DNA of 64,000 nucleotides from Bedellia somnulentella. Lineage: Eukaryota > Arthropoda > Insecta > Lepidoptera > Bedelliidae. Under the pieces are notes generated by a model. The model was not told the DNA's origin. It did not search any database and saw only the letters and a list, made by a program, of their open reading frames with translations. A program made the translations under genes and the position numbers. The stretch lies in assembly GCA_963576735.1 (NCBI GenBank), contig OY755171.1:9610001-9674000 (forward strand), in the 5' to 3' direction. Below, piece after piece: positions 54,296 through 64,000 of this stretch. The stretch's first letter is position 1, and every line of letters starts with the position of its first letter.

Positions 54296-57200
54296 CGCGC
54301 GTACTGCGCGGAGGGTCGCAGCGGGCCGATACCGCCGGCCAGGGTGTTGGCGCCAATAAGCACGACGACGGGCAGCGGCGCGTCATAGCGCACGTGCGGG
54401 GTCACCACGTCCAGCGTCAGGCAGTCCTCCTCGCCCACGATAGTGCCGTTCTCCAGAAACTGCAGGCACACGGGCCCGGGGCTGTGCGCCGCGCGAGTAC
54501 CGTTCCAGCACAGAGAGATGTTGTTTAGCGGTTGAGCATAAGTAAATCGTCTTTCTCCTATAGGTGGCACGGCATACGGTATGTTGTAAAAGCTGTAGAC
54601 GCCTTCATCTAGTATACTGGAAATTAAAATCAATAAATAAATATAAAAAATACTGCTAATTTTAAGAGCATGGTGAAATCTGGTAAAAGAAAGTTAAAGT
54701 ACACAATGAGACATTACCCCTCGACTTCTCCGCAGCTGGTGAGCGTGGTCTGGTATCGGCCCAGGCGCAGCGGGCGCTGGCGGGCGGGCCGGCGCTGGCC
54801 GCCCATATCGCGCCGCCCACCGCGCAGCACACCACGAACAATGCCAGCAGACACACCAGAACCTCATCTGAATCATAACATAACATAGTAACATAAACGT
54901 TCACGCCGAATATCCCCGAAGGGGTTGGCAGAGGTACTAATACTTCTGAACATCACGTGACTTTGTCACCTGGTGTTCAGAGTACCCACGTTTTGCATGG
55001 ACAGTGTACTCACGTGATAGGGGGCAGGCCTATCGCCGTTTTGTACGAATACACTGTCACATGACTAAGTACAACTCAGCCATGTGGGTTTCCTCACGAT
55101 GTTTTCCCTCACCATTAACAACCATGATATATCTCATCTAAAACTCATCTGAATCAAAATAAGAAAAAACTAAAATGTTAATAGATTGCACTCAAATTAA
55201 ATAAAATTTACTTTCGCCTCCCTAGGTATTCCTTATACAATTAGTACTTTAATGATTTTCTATATGAATGTATCCATGCTAATTTGAATAATGAACCCGA
55301 AATCACCGATGATTTACCGGTAAAAGGAATCAATTGAAAGTACCGAAGTCTAGTCAATTAATCTCTTCCGGTAAAAAAGTGACATAGTGAGTAACAAACA
55401 ATAAAACATGAATTTTTTTATTTGATTAATTAACAAACTTAATTTTTGCGATTAGAGTGTTAGTTTAGTTAATGTGTTAGTGTTTTTATTTATTTATTCA
55501 AGAAATAAAACAGAATACAATCAATACAACACAAACATATTAACATAGAAAATAGAGCTAGATCATATTCCTAGGTATATACTTACTTACTTACTTACTT
55601 ATACTCACGCCCATTGTTCCCATTGGGGTAGGCAGAGACTATCGATCGCCACTTTGTACGATCCTGACAAACCTCTCTAGCTTCGTTTACATCCATCAAT
55701 CTTTTCATACATGCTCTTTTATTCTTCATACTTCGGACGCCAGCCTTTTTGAGCACACTCTCAATTTGGTCCAAGTGTGTTCTCCGTGGTCGTCCTCTAC
55801 TCACATTACCTTCCACGTTGGCTCTATAGATCTCTTTCACCAATTTACTGTCATTCATCCTCTCTATGTGCCCAAACCACCTTAACATTCCTTTCTCTAT
55901 CTTGCACACTACGTCATCTTTCACACCTAAACGTTCACGAATTACACTATTTCTCACTCTTTCGCACAACCTTACATTACATATACTTCTGAGGGATCTC
56001 ATTTCCACTGCATTCACTCTACTTTCATGCCTCTTTTGCCATGCCCAACATTCACTACCATACATCAGCGTAGGAACCATATAATTATGTGTATCCTAGG
56101 TATATGTCCCTAGCATACACATAATTATAAGAAAAATATGTCATTTAATAACTTAAAGTATTTTTTTCAGTTCATTGGATTTATTTGAATGGCTCCTAGT
56201 TTCCAATTGCTTCTTTGCAATGTCCATGATATACGAGGGGCATGCCAAAAGAAACTAGATACTCAAAAATTATAAAATGTATTCTTCATTACAAGTATCG
56301 ATCTTTTCAAAGTATTCACTCTGAGCACGTATGCACTTTTCCATACGTCGAACCAATCGGAAAATACCTGTGACCACTCTTCTTTAGATACCTCAGAAAT
56401 CTTGAAATTATAGGCAACCAGCGCATCTTCTTTGCTTTCAAACCTCTTCCCCTTTAGTTTTTCTTTGATTTTTGGAAACAAGTAAAAATCACAAGGCGCT
56501 AGGTCAGGGGAATATGGCGGGTGAAGGAGAATTGACACATTTTTCGATTTGAAAAAGTCTAGTGTTCTGGCAGACGTGTGCGGCGCACAAACTGTCACAT
56601 ACCATTCGGAGTTCACCGTTCTTTCATTCTCTAGCACAACAGTAGCAATATGACCCGTTTTGCAGAAAAACGAGGCGACCATTTTTTTCTGTGTGCTTCG
56701 TGCACGGCGACATTTCGTTGGAGTTGGATCGTCTTCAAAGCACCATACAGTCGACTGTCGCTTTGATTCTTTCTGCTCATCGGTAAGTTTGTGCGGCACC
56801 CATCTTGAACAACGTTTACGGAGAGAAAGGTGGTCGTGAATTATGGTTTGCATTGCTGCTGATCCAATTCCTAGTTCTCGCTCTAGCTCTACATATGTAA
56901 TTCGTCGGTTTTCGCGAATAAGTTTTTCGACTGCACGAACGTTTTCTTGCTTGATCGCGGTTGGCAGCCGTCCTGTCTTCGCTTCATCTTCGAGACATCC
57001 CCGTCCTCTTTTGAATTCAGCAAACCAATTGAATACAGTTGCTCGGGAACAAGCAGACTCACCAAAAGTGGAAGCCAAAAGTTCAAAACATTCTTGAGGC
57101 TTTAAACCTTTTTTAAAGTCATAATGAATCATAGCGCAAAAATCACGTCGACTGAGCTCCATTGTTGCAAGTGAATTCCCGCCAGATTTTCGGAAAAATG

Positions 57201-60180
57201 ATGATAATTCAAATAAAAAATAAATAAAAGAAGTGTGTTCTACATTCAAATATGTCAATAAAAAACCAGCCTATTCTGGTATGCTATGCTGTCTAGTTTC
57301 GCCTTAGAATAGCACTACCCCATTTCTTCCGGTGGGTGTACGTAAGAGGCGACTAACGGTATTGGGGTTTTTAAGGGATTTTTTGGGCGATGTGGTTGGA
57401 GACCCATCACCAACAACCTTTATTTTTACCATCTCTTCCCCACTCACATTTCCAAAAGTGGCTGAGGAAATTCTAATTCCTTAGCTCTGGCTACCCCTTC
57501 TAGGGATTTACAGCCGTGAGTATTAGTAAGTAAGTAAGTAAAACCAGCCTATAAGATGGTGTATAGCTTGCTAGTGTCAATTAAATGAGAAAAGAGTATC
57601 TAACTTCTATTGGCATGCCCCTCGTATTTTTAGATATCAATTAGATTTTTTATTTTTAAGTTAAATATTATTTTTAACACAATAATAATATATGACTGTG
57701 AATGAATGAAAATACAAATATCATACTTTAAAACTGCTAATTACGCTAGACCAAAAAATTAAGTATCAAATTAATTGTCCATAATTCTCTGGTGAATACA
57801 GGTAAATCTCCGGAGACAACACTAATAACCGGTGGTTTCAATTGGTTCTGAAAATGTCGCTCTGGTGCAAACCTCTGATTGCAATAGGTTTCCAAGACTA
57901 GCTTGCCTGGTATTTTGCTCTATAAGGCAGTTGGTGGCCCAAAAGCAATGTACATATATACAAATAATATTCCAGAATTGATTTTCATGTTTTTGCTAAT
58001 TCTATGGATAGCTGCCATTTAATTCCACCTTAGTCTATGATATGACAGTGTGAATGAGAGATTTAGCAAATGCTTTTAACAATTAAACCCAGCATTAAGC
58101 AAATTGCACTACAACTAAGGAAAGTAGAGCACAGCTTATTATCATACATTTCCTACATCAGGTACACATTTTCAGCCGATGTATGCGTTATTGTCATATA
58201 TAACTCCGAAAGTTTTGTCTTCAACTTTTACATGTAATATATAGTCTTGTGACATTGATTTTCATCTATACATATAGCCTGGTTCAAGTTTAACTTGATA
58301 CTATTTTTGCCATTGTACTTTAAAAAACCAAAACCATAGTTCATTGTCCAATGCATACATACATACATGCACTCACGACCATAAATCCCAAAAATGGGTA
58401 ACGAGAGCTTCAGAACTAGAAACTGCACAGCTACATTTGGAAGTTGATATAATTGTCCAATATCAGTTCAATAAATTAATGAAAATCAGTCTTACCCCTT
58501 GTGAAACTTCTCTGCCTTATTCTTTCCCTTAAAGGCAGCTTAGTTACAACTTTTCCATCAGTTTCCTAAAACAATAGTATAATTCATAAATTTTACCTAC
58601 ATATACCATATATAACACAAATCAATCATTCAATCATTTTACACATTTTATGTTACAACTTTTCTTACATATCTGTATGTACTACTGTTTCTTGTATCTT
58701 CTGTGGATGTCTGTTATTGGCTTTTTCATTGTATTTATCTAATTGTAAGTTACATGTTTATGTGCTGTTGATGTCCCTAATAAAATAAAATAAATAAAAT
58801 AAATAGCCAAGAAGGTTAGTAATTCCACAGAATGTCCAAAATAATTCTTAATCAGATTTACAAACCACAATTCTATCAAAAACCTAATTTATGCACTCTA
58901 ACCACAGCAGTGTCAATACCAAAATCTGTGTTAAAACCAGAGTTTTAGAATTGGAAATTACCACCTCTGAGTTATGTGGGCCAAAGATTCTAAAATAAGG
59001 GTTGTTGGTTATGAATATTCAAATGCATCACCCAACAATCACTTCAAAGCCCTAATAACCTTATTGGCTTCCTACATGCCTGCCGGAAGAAATAGGTTTG
59101 TGCTATTCTAAGCCAACAATACACATCTTCAATATCCATATTTTTAATAGGGGTAGATAGAAGATTGGTGTAAAAATTTACACAAATGTATTAAATGGCT
59201 CAAGCAGTTATTGTAAGTAATGTTGTGTTCTGTGTCTTCTTCTACTACTGTGAGGCATTCATTAAGGTTTGTGCTCAAAAATTACAAAGCATTAAAAAGC
59301 AAAAAGGTTCTGCAGAACTCTTTTCTTAGTGCTTTAGGGGCTTTAGTACTATTAATTTAAATCAGTATTGTTGTACTTACATCTTGATTTAATTTGATGT
59401 TTTCCATACCATCATTAGGACTCTCTATTTTATCTTCCAAAGTTTCCATGGATGCAAGTGCAGCTTCAGCATCTTTGGCAGATTTTCTTTGGAATATTTT
59501 AGGATAATTGATGTTTGGCAATTGGATATTTTTCCATCTCTTTTGATTACCACCTTCTTCTAAAATTAAAAAATTTGAAGATCAAAATACCAAAGTTTGA
59601 TAGAGTTACAATAATAAAATATTGAATAAAAACTTAATTAAACATTGAATAGAAACTTACCATTTTCTGCTGGAGTATGGTGAAGGAATCCTGTAAAAGG
59701 GCAACTATGTAGAAACTGCAAACGGTGGTGTAGTTTAGGCCGTTCATTCTGTTTTTCATTGTCACCATCCTTTTCTACCACACTTTCATCCTAGAAGACC
59801 AACAGAACCAAAATATAGTAAATTTATAATTTACATGATATTTTGATATAAAAATAGCATGAGTATATCAAAAGATCTTATATACAATGTACCTTAGACT
59901 TGTCTTTATCAGAGTTTCTCGTAAAGAAACCAGGCATCTTGATGGCACCTATAGGGATAAACTTAGGTTTCACTTCGCGTCCCTGCTCTGTAAATTCAGT
60001 TGATAAAGCAGTCTTCACCGGCCCTTCATTTTCGGTCTTTGTTTCGGTTGCCTCTTCTATGTTGTCGTTATCCATTTTCAACAACATAACTTCTTTTTCC
60101 TCAGCCTCAATTTGTTTTTTGTCGGGCGACTTCTTGCAATCTTCGTCATTTTCATTATTCTTCCCTTCTGTGTTGTTCAT
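54296..60180 (-). CDS. Nrt: Neurotactin (N-terminal exons; ectodomain lost in gap)
   Basis: Type II membrane adhesion protein of the insect nervous system with an inactive esterase-like ectodomain. Minus-strand exons: 60180-59893, 59790-59661, 59559-59381, 58565-58496, 54867-54718 and 54616-54296 (entering the gap). Phases match, with one exception below. The cytoplasmic part has REVKPKFIPIGAIKMPGFF and ASMETLEDK, as in the fly protein. Exon 5 encodes the membrane segment (DEVLVCLLALFVVCCAVGGA) and RLGRYQTTLTSCGEVEG. Exon 6 has GVYSFYNIPYAVPP, NGTIVGEEDCLTLDVVTPHV and LPVVVLIGA. In exon 5 the membrane segment and the following sequence are in different frames, so one base appears to be missing around 54755-54800. 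The start is the ATG at 60180. Confidence 0.92.
54876..55143 (-). repeat. SINE-B abutting the splice acceptor of neurotactin exon 5
   Basis: Flanked by the 13-bp duplication CTCATCTGAATCA (54863-54875 and 55144-55156), which contains the acceptor AG and the first bases of exon 5. The tail (TATGTTATG) faces the exon. The body keeps CGGCGATAGGCCTGCC; the tRNA head is lost. Confidence 0.85.
55575..56090 (-). pseudogene. LINE RT C-terminal region with tail
   Basis: A minus-strand ORF (56080-55595) reads LMYGSECWAWQKRHESRVNA, VEMRSLRSICNVRLCERVRN, MLRWFGHIERMNDSKLVKEI and RGRPRRTHLDQIESVLKKAG, ending VSAYPNGNNGREYK. This is the C-terminal tail of an insect non-LTR retrotransposon, 5' truncated, with a (TAAG)n tail at 55575-55600. 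It lies in neurotactin intron 4. Confidence 0.85.
56263..57168 (-). pseudogene. mariner transposase, open frame but first catalytic Asp deleted
   Basis: The minus-strand frame stays open from at least 57258 to the stop at 56263. The family start MELSRRDFCAMIHYDFKKGL is near 57162. It has the helix-turn-helix region (SRATVFNWFAEFKRGRGCLE, ELGIGSAAMQTIIHDHL) and HPPYSPDLAPCDFYLFPKIK. Compared with copy 1 about 114 bases are missing after LTDEQKE, removing the GDETW box with the first catalytic Asp. The NDNAP-like second box is also degraded (SEWYVTVCAPHTSARTLDFF). The frame survives but cleavage activity should be lost. Confidence 0.85.
57288..57540 (+). repeat. SINE-A inside mariner copy 2
   Basis: Full length with a (GTAA)n tail. 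Flanked by the 13-bp duplication AAAACCAGCCTAT; mariner copy 1 (39043-39060 region, reverse complement) supplies the empty site. Confidence 0.85.
57640..58345. other. Neurotactin intron sequence without a recognised feature
   Basis: AT-rich, no convincing ORF or repeat. Confidence 0.4.
58350..58450 (-). repeat. SINE-A 3' part, diverged
   Basis: The tail ATACATACATACATGCACTCA and the body GGTAACGAGAGCTTCAGAAC match the SINE-A end; just downstream of neurotactin exon 4. Confidence 0.55.
58975..59130 (-). repeat. SINE-A 5' part, diverged
   Basis: GTTGGTTATG ... CACCCAACAATCAC, CCTGCCGGAAGAAATAGG, then GTGCTATTCTAAGCC. Confidence 0.6.
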
Positions 60181-60189
60181 AGCTGGCAA

Positions 60190-61495
60190 TATATAAATAT
60201 ATATGTTAGATTTAATTATGTACCGGGCTAAATTATCTGAGTGTCCGTTTTCTTTCTGAATGAAACGTGATGCAAGATGTTAAAGAAAATGTGCACATAA
60301 GATGGGCATAAGATTTTATAAATAAAATAAATTATAATTAACAAGGGATACTTTGGTCACGATTTGTCATTATGCTGAAGACATAAAATCATGACTAAAA
60401 GTACCAACAATAATTAAATAATCTTACCATATACTGCTAAGGATATTATTTGATTCGATTTAAGTACTTCTGATATAAAAAAGACCTATAATTTACAAGG
60501 TTTTACTATTCGAAAATTTTCAATGGCCAATTTGTTCAACCGCGTCAATAAAACCGATTTGCGTTGCGATACAAACAAAATTCGCGTTGCGATGCGCCGC
60601 TTTAGTTGGACTCTTACGGTACGGTTGGCCAAATTTATTGGTTGATTTTTTAGATAGGGGTGGGACGGGATGACACTCGGTCGATAAAAATTTCTGATGT
60701 TGGTATTTAGGTCTCTTTTAAAAAAAAAAAACGTTCGTTACTCATTTAAGAAAGAGCTATTTTTTATTATATTTTAGAGAAAATGTAAATTTTAAGTAAA
60801 TATAATAAAGAATATAGCAAAAAACCTGTTTTTGCAGAGATTTTTTATTGCCTTTCATTCTAATGATGAGATTCCAGTTTAAACAAAAAAACACGCTTTG
60901 CTATTGCTATTAATATGGCGCTATGCAAACTTTGATATAAACTTTAGTTAGTCCTATGTGTTCTCTGTTACCGTAATGTGATACGAGACGAATTCAGACT
61001 TTGCAATCGATTTTTAATACTTATCTATGTTCGACCTTCAATGTCCTGATCGAAACCCCCGTTCTGAAAAAAGGAAAATGCATACCTTTATCATATTTGC
61101 TCGGGAGATAAGTATATTATTTATTTTGAAGTTTGTTTATTTTCTATTTTGATGTTCTTTGGAAGCTGGCGACAAAGAGTACTTTTTATTGTAACTATTG
61201 CAAATAATTACCTAGTTATATTTAATAATAAATTAAAAAAAATGCTTAATGATTTTTTCATTAATATGTATTGCGGATAGTATAAAAGTGATCAACATTA
61301 TTTTCGATTGGACTCGACTGGGTAAATTGCGTCGGTAGATAGACTCGTCGATAGATAAATTGATACTACACAAATTGACGAAGGGGGTAAAATAGGATTA
61401 TGAGTATTTTACAAATAGCAAAACAATGTGCTTTATAGTGAATCACGTGAGTTTGGCGACACTGGTTTTTGCAAAATTATTATGAAGATGGAGTG
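60190..61495. other. Region upstream of neurotactin
   Basis: AT-rich, holding the likely promoter or an upstream 5' UTR intron of neurotactin (a GCCAG acceptor-like sequence lies just before the ATG). No TATA box or ORF stands out. Confidence 0.4.
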
Positions 61496-61503
61496 TAGAG
61501 GAA

Positions 61504-62519
61504 CAGCCCCGGATCTAGGGGGGGGGGCAACCGGGGCACCTGCCCCGGGCGGCAGTTTCAGAGGGCGCCAAAATAAATTTAGTACATTCTGAATTCTGTA
61601 TAGTTGTAGCCTAACTGGCAATACTGATAACGTACGTATCACTGCCGGGGATTCCCCCGTATGTCACATGTAGCACTAGAGGCTACACGAACCGAGCCGA
61701 ATAACCCTTTACGCCAAGGGACGATCGTTGTTTAGTTTATTTTAGATTGCGTGTCCGAGTAATTAGTAAAATGAAACAACAAAGAGCCTACATGAAAACA
61801 TCGCCTTCCTCAGTGGTCACGCATTTTTAAATATGTCGATTGATGATCTGCAGACACATGGAGCCGATCTAGCTCGAAAATATTCAAAAGACTTGAATGC
61901 AGTTGATTTCTGCCAGGAACTGTCTGTATTCAAAGACCTAGTAACGGAAATTGATGAAAAATCAAGTGCATTCGACCTGTTACAACATTTGTGTAAGAAT
62001 GACTTGCAAGAAGCGTTTCCTATAGTTAGTATAGCTTTGAGGATATACTGCACATTACCGACGACATCTGCCAGCTGTGAGCGAAGTTTCAGCAAACTGA
62101 AAATAATTAAAAACTATCTGCGTTCAACAATGAGCCAAGAACGTTTATCTGGCCTCACGATTCTAGCTATTGAAAATAAAACTGCCTTTGAGACGGACTT
62201 TGATGAGCTAATAGATTCTTTCGCGGAAAAGAAAGCACACCGTGTAAAGCTGTAGTAAGATAAAAGAGAAAAAAAAACGATGAGGAAAATTAAAAAAATG
62301 TCTTGAATATCGGGAGCGTTGTTAATTGTTGTTGTTACATTTAATTTGATGTCACACTAAAGAAAAAGTTATTAGTAATAAATAATAAAGAGTACAAATT
62401 TATTAAAGAGTATTCTTTCGACCACCAAAAATGCCACTTAATGTTAATCAAACGCTCACGAGAGGGAGCGCTATATCAAGTTCTTGCCCCGGTTCGAAAA
62501 AATCGTAGATCTGGGGCTG
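61504..62519 (+). mobile_element. Internally deleted hAT element
   Basis: Ends CAGCCCCGGATCTA and TAGATCTGGGGCTG, flanked by the 8-bp duplication TAGAGGAA (61496-61503 and 62520-62527). The 1016-bp element keeps only the last part of a transposase gene. It has a (G)10 run near 61518 and GC-rich subterminal sequence. Confidence 0.9.
61833..62255 (+). pseudogene. hAT transposase C-terminal dimerisation domain (140 codons)
   Basis: Open frame with YCTLPTTSASCERSFSKLK and IIKNYLRSTMSQERLSGLTI, LAIENKT: the hAT family C-terminal dimerisation domain, of the type shared with ZMYM1-like proteins. The RNase H-like catalytic core and zinc finger are missing, so it cannot transpose by itself. The ATG at 61833 may be fortuitous. 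Confidence 0.85.
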
Positions 62520-62619
62520 TAGAGGAAAGGAGTACCATCTCTCTAGAATAGTAAAGTGTCCGCCAAATATCATCAAATAAGGGGCATTACTGTAGCAAGT
62601 GTCCTACACGGATAAAGAA

Positions 62620-62945
62620 GGATGTCTAACTAGACTAGATCTTTGCATCTCGTTTTGTGTAGGGTCACCATCTATTGATGTTATTGAAAATATTTATACT
62701 TAGTACATACATAAACTCAATCCGAAAAGTTGTAGCCAGAGCTTCGGAATTTAAAAACCTTGAGCAGCTTTTGAACGCTGAGTACTAAATCGGTGGAGTG
62801 AAGATGGTAAAGTTAAGGTATATTGGTGATGCGTCTCCAGCCACATCGCCCAACAATAACTCTAAAGGCCCGAAACCATAAGTCACTTCTGACGACAATA
62901 TGACATTTCACAACCTAAACGGTTGAATATAAATGTAATAGTTGG
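62620..62945 (-). repeat. SINE-A (diverged) next to a short dispersed-repeat relic
   Basis: 62695-62945 reads as SINE-A on the minus strand (GTAGCCAGAGCTTCGG, GATGCGTCTCCAGCCACATCG). 62620-62690 matches the ACGAGACAC ... CACCAACAGATGG family. Confidence 0.55.
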
Positions 62946-63094
62946 ATGAAGAGGAAATAAATATCATGGAACAAACCATTGTTCCTACCATTTTTTTAAG
63001 TTTCTGTATACTGAAATGAGAAAACTGCTTACTACTAAGTGCTTACTTTCTACTTCAACCCCTTTAAGGCATTTTAAGGAAACGGTCTTTTCTC

Positions 63095-63290
63095 GAAATC
63101 AGTTTACCCTTCTATTAAATTTCATGAAAATAAGTTCGGTCGATTAGACGTGAACAGACAGTTTCTTTCACATTTAGAATATTAGTATGGGAGTTAAATA
63201 CAACAACAATAGTTTTTATTTTCACCATATTTTGCTACTAGCTGTGCCCGCGACTTCGTTCGCGTGATTGTCGAGAACAAAAAAACGTCG
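63095..63290 (-). mobile_element. Helitron-like end fragments (candidate)
   Basis: On the minus strand CCCATACTAATATTCTAAAT at about 63190 resembles a Helitron 5' end, and GCGAACGAAGTCGCGGGC ... CTAG at 63238-63266 resembles a Helitron 3' end. They do not form one element, so boundaries are open. Confidence 0.35.
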
Positions 63291-63847
63291 TTTAGTTAAG
63301 AGTATATCACCTTTTTGAAATAAAATAAAGAACCAATGAAATCTAATGCGCACACTTATTGTGATGTAGGAACTATTGAGTATTTTATAATGATATTTAA
63401 TTAATTACAGTAGCCATTATCCAGTTGAAATAATAAAAGGTCGTAACTGTGTGTATCTCATTTGAATTAGTGTTTATTTAGATACAGTTACAGGGTTAGC
63501 CGAAGATTAAGGATCGCTACCTTGTACGATCCTAGCAGATCTACATAATGCATCAATATATTTATAAAGCCCTTTTGTTTTTAACACTTCGGAATTTTGC
63601 ACATAGATCATATATCACTCCGCCCGATTTCGGCCACAGCAAGTTCTGGTATCCGGCTATTAAGAGTGTGTTCATGTGCTCTCATGTGACTGACATAGCC
63701 AATCTTTCCGACAAATGTTCTATGACGTATGTTGAAAAATCAGTACCCCTCCAATATATAGGTAGTTATTATTGATGGCCGCAGGTGGTCGGGCCTTGAG
63801 CTCATCACTCTTTGCTTCGACCTCATCACGTCTTTTCCTTCCGAAAA

Positions 63848-63945
63848 GAAATATTAACCGGTTGACAGGAAGGGGGTGAAAACTAAATTACTAAATTTCA
63901 CTCAAGAAAGAATAAAACAAACGGGGTAAGCTAAATAAAACCGCT
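63848..63945 (-). repeat. Dispersed repeat, inverted partner of 14814-14912
   Basis: On the minus strand GCGGTTTTATTTAGCTTACC and TTAGTAATTTAGTTTTCACC match the copy at 14.8 kb. Confidence 0.55.
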
Positions 63946-64000
63946 CAAAAAAGGTACTTTACTATTATTAGGGTTTACGGTTGTTGGTTGTACTATGATA

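Larger units (their letters stand above)
56234..57624 (-). mobile_element. mariner element, copy 2 (internally deleted, carries SINE-A)
   Basis: The same CGAGGGGCATGCC ends and TA flanks as copy 1. The element is interrupted near its 5' end by SINE-A (57288-57540). It lies in neurotactin intron 4. Confidence 0.9.

Noticed and set aside
63548..63775. 75-codon ORF near the right edge
   Set aside because: Partly a LINE-like relic (GATCGTACAA... words) and without motifs; not called as a gene.
1..64000. CRISPR arrays, operons, riboswitches or prokaryotic mobile islands
   Set aside because: No direct-repeat/spacer pattern; introns, SINEs and animal genes show this is eukaryotic nuclear DNA.

Overview
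This window looks like nuclear DNA from an insect, most likely a moth or butterfly. It is AT-rich and holds intron-containing animal genes: FAM50/XAP5, SF3A2, a long coiled-coil protein of HMMR type, and neurotactin, which is an insect gene. The SINE, Helitron and mariner types are ones I associate with Lepidoptera. The species cannot be named from sequence alone.

Layout of host genes. FAM50 (minus) occupies about 2.35-6.02 kb; its 3' exons lie off the left edge. SF3A2 (plus, 3 exons) is complete at 30.67-32.95 kb. A six-exon coiled-coil gene (plus) spans 36.56-46.67 kb. Neurotactin (minus) runs from 60.18 kb down into a 200-N assembly gap at 54.10-54.30 kb, so most of its esterase-like ectodomain is not visible. 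The four genes have unrelated roles and no operon logic applies.

The rest is a dense, nested transposon landscape. 0-2 kb: a tRNA-headed SINE in 312-bp tandem units plus one inverted unit, split by a short Helitron. 6.4-19.4 kb: two full-length copies and one 80-bp palindromic copy of a TA-flanked terminal-inverted-repeat element, enclosing a complete DIRS tyrosine-recombinase retrotransposon (9.56-14.62 kb), a PIF1-type helicase fragment and a foldback element. 20.2-24.2 kb: tandem duplications, one copy carrying a Helitron whose empty site survives in the other copy. 24.4-25.5 kb: a BEL/Pao relic. 25.9-26.6 kb: a spliced THAP-transposase-like gene. 27-30 kb: a foldback element, SINEs and minisatellites. 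33.4-35.3 kb: a LINE interrupted by a mariner relic. 43.5-45.6 kb: LINE ends. 47.28-52.39 kb: a BEL/Pao-like LTR element that keeps an env-type ORF but lacks gag and most of pol, with a hAT and a TTA-flanked MITE nested in it. 55-57.6 kb: a LINE end and a second mariner. 61.5-62.5 kb: an internally deleted hAT.

The strongest observations are insertions whose pre-insertion site can be rebuilt from within the window: the DIRS element without target duplication, both Helitrons at A^T, the TA element, the 5-bp-flanked env element, two hATs with 8-bp duplications, and a SINE that duplicated the splice acceptor of a neurotactin exon. No CRISPR, operon, riboswitch or bacterial-type feature is present. 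All calls come from reading the sequence by eye; family names rest on recognised motifs, not on searches.
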